A DNA stretch of 36,084 nucleotides from Clostridium sp. (GTDB lineage: Bacteria; Bacillota; Clostridia; Clostridiales; Clostridiaceae). The stretch lies in NCBI RefSeq assembly GCF_029267215.1, contig NZ_JARIDH010000005.1, forward strand, positions 1 through 36,084. The letters run 5' to 3'. A program made the translations under genes and the position numbers. This document shows positions 32,961 to 36,084 of this stretch, piece by piece (position 1 is the stretch's first letter; the number at the start of each line of letters is the position of its first letter). The notes below the pieces were generated by a model. That model was given only the letters and a program-made list of their open reading frames with translations, made no database searches and was not told the DNA's origin.

Positions 32961-33905
32961 ATGATTCAGATATATAAATCTTTAAGCGAAAATGATGGTT
33001 CTTTAAAGAAAATTGACTCCCTTGAACCAGGTTGTTGGGTTAATATAATAGCACCTTCACAAGAAGAACTTCTTCTCATATCAAAGAAAACAGGAGTACC
33101 AATAGATTTTCTAAAAGCTCCATTAGATGATGAAGAAACATCTCGTATTGATATAGAAGGTGATGTCATATTAATTATAGTCGATATTCCTTTTACAGAA
33201 ATGGAGGACAACTCTTTAACATATGATACTTATCCACTAGCAATAATTCATACTAAAAATGAACTTATTACTGTATGTTTAAAAAATAGTAAGGTATTAA
33301 CTGATTTCTCCTCAAATAGAATCCGTAATTTCTATTCATTTAAGAAATCAAGATTCATTCTACAAATTCTAAATAGAGTTTCTACATATTATCTTTTATA
33401 TTTAAGACAAATAGATAAAAAAAGTGTTATGATAGAAAAACGACTTCATAAATCTATGAAAAACAGAGAATTAGTTCAATTACACTCTTTAAGCAAATCA
33501 CTGGTTTATTTCTCAACATCATTAAAATCAAATGAAATAACCTTAGAAAAAATGCTTAAATTAGACGTTATTCAAAGATATGAAGAGGATAAAGATATAT
33601 TAGAGGATGTTATCATAGAAAATAAACAAGCCATAGAAATGACTGATATATATAGTAATATTTTAGGTAGTACAATGGATTTCTTTGCATCAGTAATTTC
33701 AAACAACTTAAATATAGTTATGAAAGTATTAGCTTCAGTTACAATACTAATGTCTACACTTACAGTAATATCTGGTATATATGGAATGAACTTTACACAT
33801 ATGCCATTACTTACTCATCCATATGGATTTTATATAATAATGTTTATATCAATACTTTTATGTGGATTAATTGCATTCATATTATATAGAAAAGATATGT
33901 TCTAA
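32961..33905 (+). CDS. corA: CorA-family magnesium/divalent-metal transporter
   Basis: A 314-residue 2-TM-GxN channel. A large cytoplasmic N-terminal domain with long helices (to about 250) leads into TM1 (about 252-273). The signature YGMNF follows with the selectivity GMN tripeptide, and TM2 (about 286-308) ends in a short basic tail. Members carry Mg2+ and sometimes Co2+ or Ni2+. The start is ATG at 32961 with GGGAGGGG upstream. A terminator follows, directly ahead of ldcA. Confidence 0.94.
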   Translation: MIQIYKSLSENDGSLKKIDSLEPGCWVNIIAPSQEELLLISKKTGVPIDFLKAPLDDEETSRIDIEGDVILIIVDIPFTEMEDNSLTYDTYPLAIIHTKNELITVCLKNSKVLTDFSSNRIRNFYSFKKSRFILQILNRVSTYYLLYLRQIDKKSVMIEKRLHKSMKNRELVQLHSLSKSLVYFSTSLKSNEITLEKMLKLDVIQRYEEDKDILEDVIIENKQAIEMTDIYSNILGSTMDFFASVISNNLNIVMKVLASVTILMSTLTVISGIYGMNFTHMPLLTHPYGFYIIMFISILLCGLIAFILYRKDMF

Positions 33906-33973
33906 ATAAAACTAAACATATATTAAATAGTATTAATTTAAAAATATAAAATCATATAATAAAAAGAACTAAT

Positions 33974-34000
33974 GAGAGCGTATAAGCTCTCTATTTTTTT
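33974..34000 (+). terminator. Terminator after corA, abutting the ldcA ribosome site
   Basis: The stem GAGAGC with GCTCTC (33974-33979, 33986-33991) is followed by TATTTTTTT. The T-run touches the AGGAGG site of ldcA (34001-34006). A TATAAT at 33955-33960 lies upstream, so the hairpin could sit in an ldcA leader and act as an attenuator. Confidence 0.7.
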
Positions 34001-34011
34001 AGGAGGATTTT

Positions 34012-34890
34012 ATGAAAATTAAAAAATTAAAGTTAGGAGATACAATAGGTATAATAGCTCCAGCAAGTGGAGACAAAAATGAAGTAATTGATTATAACAT
34101 ATCATCATTTAAAAACTTAGGTTTCAAAGTAAAAGAAGGAAAATATATTAGAAATAAACAAGATTACCTTTCAGCTTCTGATAAAGAGCGTGCAGAAGAC
34201 TTTATGAACATGATTAAAGATAAAGATGTAAAAGCTATATTTGCTTATAGAGGTGGTTATGGCTCAATAAGAATTATACCTTACCTAGATTTTAATACAA
34301 TAAAAAAGAATCCCAAGATATTATGTGGATATAGTGATTTAACAATACTCTTAAATCATATAACCCAAAAAACAGGAATACCTACATTTCATGGACCTAT
34401 GATAAATTCTAAAATATCATCAGATAAAATAACTAAAGAAAGTCTTCTATCAATGCTAACAAAAGAAAATAATTCTATAAATATTCAAACTAAAAATTTA
34501 AAAATAATAAATCCACTTCATTTCAAAGGAACACTTTGTGGTGGAAATTTAACAGTATTATGTAGTTCCATTGGAACGCCCTATGAAATAAATACTAGAA
34601 ATAAAATATTAATGATTGAAGATATAAACGAAGAAAACTATTCTATAGATAGATTATTAACTCAATTAAAGTTTTCTGGCAAACTTAGCTCTTGCAAAGG
34701 CTTTTTAATAGGTCATTTTACTCCATATAATCCTAAAACTTTAAATGTAATACTCTCAATACTAAAACCTTATAACAAGCCAATAATATGTGGTATTCCA
34801 TTTGGACACGATTATCCTAATCTAACCCTTCCATTGGGATCTACAATAAGCTTTAATCCTAATACTGAAGAATTGAAGTTAAAATATTAG
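34012..34890 (+). CDS. ldcA: LD-carboxypeptidase (peptidase S66, LdcA/MccF family)
   Basis: An S66 serine peptidase of 292 residues that trims the terminal D-Ala from murein tetrapeptides during recycling; some relatives inactivate microcin C. The nucleophile S108 is in CGYSDLT. The catalytic Glu lies in MIEDINEE and the His in IPFGHDYPN, giving the Ser-Glu-His triad. YRGGYGSIRI (79-88) is the conserved substrate-side block. No signal peptide is present, so it acts in the cytoplasm. The start is ATG at 34012-34014 with AGGAGG. The stop TAG takes its last base from the adjacent MITE; the pre-insertion stop would have been TAA, so the protein is unchanged. Confidence 0.94.
   Translation: MKIKKLKLGDTIGIIAPASGDKNEVIDYNISSFKNLGFKVKEGKYIRNKQDYLSASDKERAEDFMNMIKDKDVKAIFAYRGGYGSIRIIPYLDFNTIKKNPKILCGYSDLTILLNHITQKTGIPTFHGPMINSKISSDKITKESLLSMLTKENNSINIQTKNLKIINPLHFKGTLCGGNLTVLCSSIGTPYEINTRNKILMIEDINEENYSIDRLLTQLKFSGKLSSCKGFLIGHFTPYNPKTLNVILSILKPYNKPIICGIPFGHDYPNLTLPLGSTISFNPNTEELKLKY
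34882..34889. repeat. Left 8-bp target-site duplication (AAATATTA)
   Basis: AAATATTA directly precedes the MITE and is repeated exactly after it at 35206-35213. It overlaps the last codons of ldcA. Confidence 0.9.
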
Positions 34891-35205
34891 GTTCTGTTTT
34901 AAGATGGTGTTGATTTTAGCTATCCCATAAGACCTACTTAATTTTAAGTGAAAATCAAAATTTTGAATTTTGTATTTTAAACTTACACCTTCCAATGAAT
35001 ATGAGATTGTACTTTTTATTTAAGTTTGAACATTTTATTTAAGTTTAAACATTTCAGAATAATAGCTAAAGCTAAGAAACTCCCTTTGGTCAAACAACTT
35101 CGCTTTTTAACACTATTATTCTTCCATATTCAATGAAACTCTAAACTACTTATTAAGGTGGTCTTAAAGTTCTATCTAAAATCAACACTAGTTTAAAACA
35201 GAGCC
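34890..35205. mobile_element. 316-bp MITE with about 31-bp inverted repeats, ISL3-like
   Basis: The ends are GGTTCTGTTTTAAG... on the left and the complement of GGCTCTGTTTTAAAC... on the right, sharing GTGTTGATTTTAG, about 27 of 31 bases matched. Exact 8-bp duplications flank it. There is no transposase or ORF of note. Inside are two tandem copies of a roughly 20-base unit (TTTTATTTAAGTTTRAACA, about 35013-35052) and a further inverted repeat AGAATAATAG/CTATTATTCT. Eight-base duplications and GGYTCT ends fit the ISL3 family, so mobilisation by an ISL3-type transposase elsewhere is an inference. Confidence 0.85.
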
Positions 35206-35213
35206 AAATATTA
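35206..35213. repeat. Right 8-bp target-site duplication (AAATATTA)
   Basis: This is an exact copy of 34882-34889, directly after the right end of the MITE. Confidence 0.9.
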
Positions 35214-35620
35214 AAATCTAATTTAATTATGTTTATAAAATATCATCAGAGATTTATTAAATTCATAACAAGCCAATATAAACCTTAAATAAAGAACTAG
35301 AGTTAATATCATGAACTTAGAAAATTTTATAATAGAAAACTTAAATAATAGGCTATTATCCATTTATATTAAATAACTTATAAGAAATTTATTTATATTA
35401 TAATTATTCTTTCCAGTCTATTATACATTTATATTAAATAATTTATTTAAAATACACGTTTGTTAAGAAACTACTTCTTTCTTAATATAAAAATACTACT
35501 AGATATAAATTGAAAGATAATCAAGAAACCTCTCAAAAAGTAGAGAAAATATTGTGAAGAACTAGATGTAATTTACAAGTTAATAAATAAATTATCTAAT
35601 ATATACTAATTAATCTATAA
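35214..35620. other. AT-rich gene-free stretch
   Basis: No ORF with a ribosome site, no RNA gene and no promoter that I trust. It contains the 29-base direct repeat described separately and an isolated 8-bp hairpin (TTAAGAAA with TTTCTTAA, 35463-35485) without a T-run. It probably represents decayed sequence between the ldcA locus and the tRNA genes. Confidence 0.6.
35353..35446. repeat. Imperfect 29-bp direct repeat, two copies
   Basis: Copies at 35353-35381 and 35418-35446 match at 27 of 29 bases (CTATTAT-CATTTATATTAAATAA-TTAT core), with 36 bases between them. The sequence is AT-rich but too similar for chance. Only two copies are present, so it is not a CRISPR array. Confidence 0.7.
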
Positions 35621-35838
35621 GTCATAACTACCCGTAAAACGGGTGGCTTGCACTAAGACTATAAGCCCCCAAAATAAATAGATTTGTTTTTTCATTAAAA
35701 CTTTCTATTTATTTTTAATTACCTTAAAAAATATATTTTTAAATTTAAAACTATTTTTTAAGATAGAGATTTCTTCTTATTGCTATAAGCATTTATTAGC
35801 CACCCACATAACAGGTGTTTTTATTTATACTAAATAAG
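35621..35838 (+). mobile_element. IS200/IS605-like relic without transposase (longer copy)
   Basis: The left end holds the hairpin ACCCG-TAAAA-CGGGT (35630-35644) then GGCTTGCA, typical of IS200/IS605 subterminal hairpins. The right end (CATTTATTAGCCACCC...AGGTG...TTTATACTAAA) matches the relic at 14991-15083. The interior (35667-35782) has two perfect 10-bp hairpins (35672-35681 with 35705-35714; 35723-35732 with 35753-35762) and no ORF. CTATAAGC occurs at both borders of the interior (35659-35666 and 35783-35790). Confidence 0.65.
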
Positions 35839-35842
35839 AAAA

Positions 35843-35871
35843 AAGTGAATTTATCAAAGACAAATTCACTT
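35843..35871 (-). terminator. Second terminator downstream of the tRNA genes
   Basis: Perfect 10-bp stem AAGTGAATTT with AAATTCACTT, followed on the minus strand by six T. It stands behind the first tRNA terminator at 35927-35956 as a back-up. Confidence 0.75.
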
Positions 35872-35926
35872 AATCCTTAGTGTTTGGAATAAAATTTAGT
35901 GTGTATATGTAAATTTTCTACAAAGC

Positions 35927-35956
35927 AAAAACCTCAGTAGAATTACTGAGGTTTTT
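35927..35956 (-). terminator. Terminator of the tRNA-Phe/tRNA-Cys transcript
   Basis: A 13-bp perfect stem (35927-35939 with 35944-35956) with a GAAT loop on the plus strand; the minus-strand product ends in TTTTT. It lies 2 bases past the tRNA-Cys CCA. Confidence 0.9.
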
Positions 35957-35958
35957 CA

Positions 35959-36033
<75 letters not shown>

Positions 36034-36037
36034 ACAC

Positions 36038-36084
36038 TGGTGGCTCGAGCAGGAATCGAACCAGCGACACGAGGATTTTCAGTC
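36038..36084 (-). tRNA. tRNA-Phe (anticodon GAA), 3' part only
   Basis: The 47 bases visible contain the anticodon segment GACTGAAAATC (anticodon GAA), the T-arm with TTCGATT, the acceptor 3' strand TCGAGCC, discriminator A and CCA. The 5' half is beyond the right edge. It is part of a tRNA cluster read leftwards. Confidence 0.88.

Noticed and set aside
35353-35446. A possible CRISPR array in the AT-rich right-hand tract
   Set aside because: Only two imperfect copies with a single 36-base spacer, no further units, no leader and no cas genes in the window.

Overview
The window is very AT-rich chromosomal DNA from a low-GC Gram-positive anaerobe. Gene content (SigH, Gin/CsfB, CtsR-McsA-McsB-ClpC, a 2[4Fe-4S] clostridial ferredoxin, ThyX, tRNA-Thr next to tuf) points to Clostridium sensu stricto. 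The short ferredoxin and overall codon use look close to C. perfringens, but the species is an inference. Nearly all genes are housekeeping or conserved Firmicutes genes, mostly on the minus strand.

Layout, left to right. (1) 1-3652: tuf 5' end, tRNA-Thr, sigH, rae1, rlmB, thyX, mrnC. (2) 3841-7489: cysS, then proS with a proline T-box leader and a consensus promoter. (3) 7516-12511: ispD, a YacL-type PIN/TRAM protein, a plus-strand conserved clostridial protein of unknown function, disA and radA. (4) 12681-18362: nagB-nagR with an operator over the promoter, a small ORF, a glutaredoxin-like gene, gapN, a redoxin-thioredoxin reductase pair and a small membrane protein. This block separates radA from clpC, which are neighbours in Bacillus. 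(5) 18419-22987: the ctsR-mcsA-mcsB-clpC heat-shock operon with a CtsR box. (6) 23100-25854: a metallo-beta-lactamase-fold protein, a Mur-ligase protein related to cyanophycin synthetase, and ferredoxin. (7) 25953-30726: ricT, holB, darA, a guanylate-kinase-like gene, an Orn/Lys/Arg decarboxylase-family gene and gin, in the order of the Bacillus yaaT-csfB region. (8) 30883-34890: an M20-like protein, a membrane protein, corA and ldcA. (9) 34890-35871: a gene-free tract with mobile-element relics. (10) 35927-36084: tRNA-Cys and a partial tRNA-Phe.

How the genes connect. DisA makes c-di-AMP and DarA binds it. CtsR, McsA, McsB and ClpC form the protein quality-control module. ThyX, HolB, RadA and DisA serve DNA synthesis and integrity. 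RlmB, MrnC, Rae1, CysS, ProS, EF-Tu and the tRNAs serve translation. SigH and Gin control sporulation.

The most notable observations: McsB appears to have lost the arginines and cysteine that define an active arginine kinase, while its operon and the ClpC phospho-arginine pocket are kept. A protein has the N- and Mur-ligase-like parts of cyanophycin synthetase but no ATP-grasp domain. An M20-like protein lacks two usual metal ligands. A 316-bp non-coding element with 8-bp target duplications supplies the last base of the ldcA stop codon, and two decayed ends of the same family lie elsewhere in the window. Two IS200/IS605-like relics differ by one apparent internal deletion.
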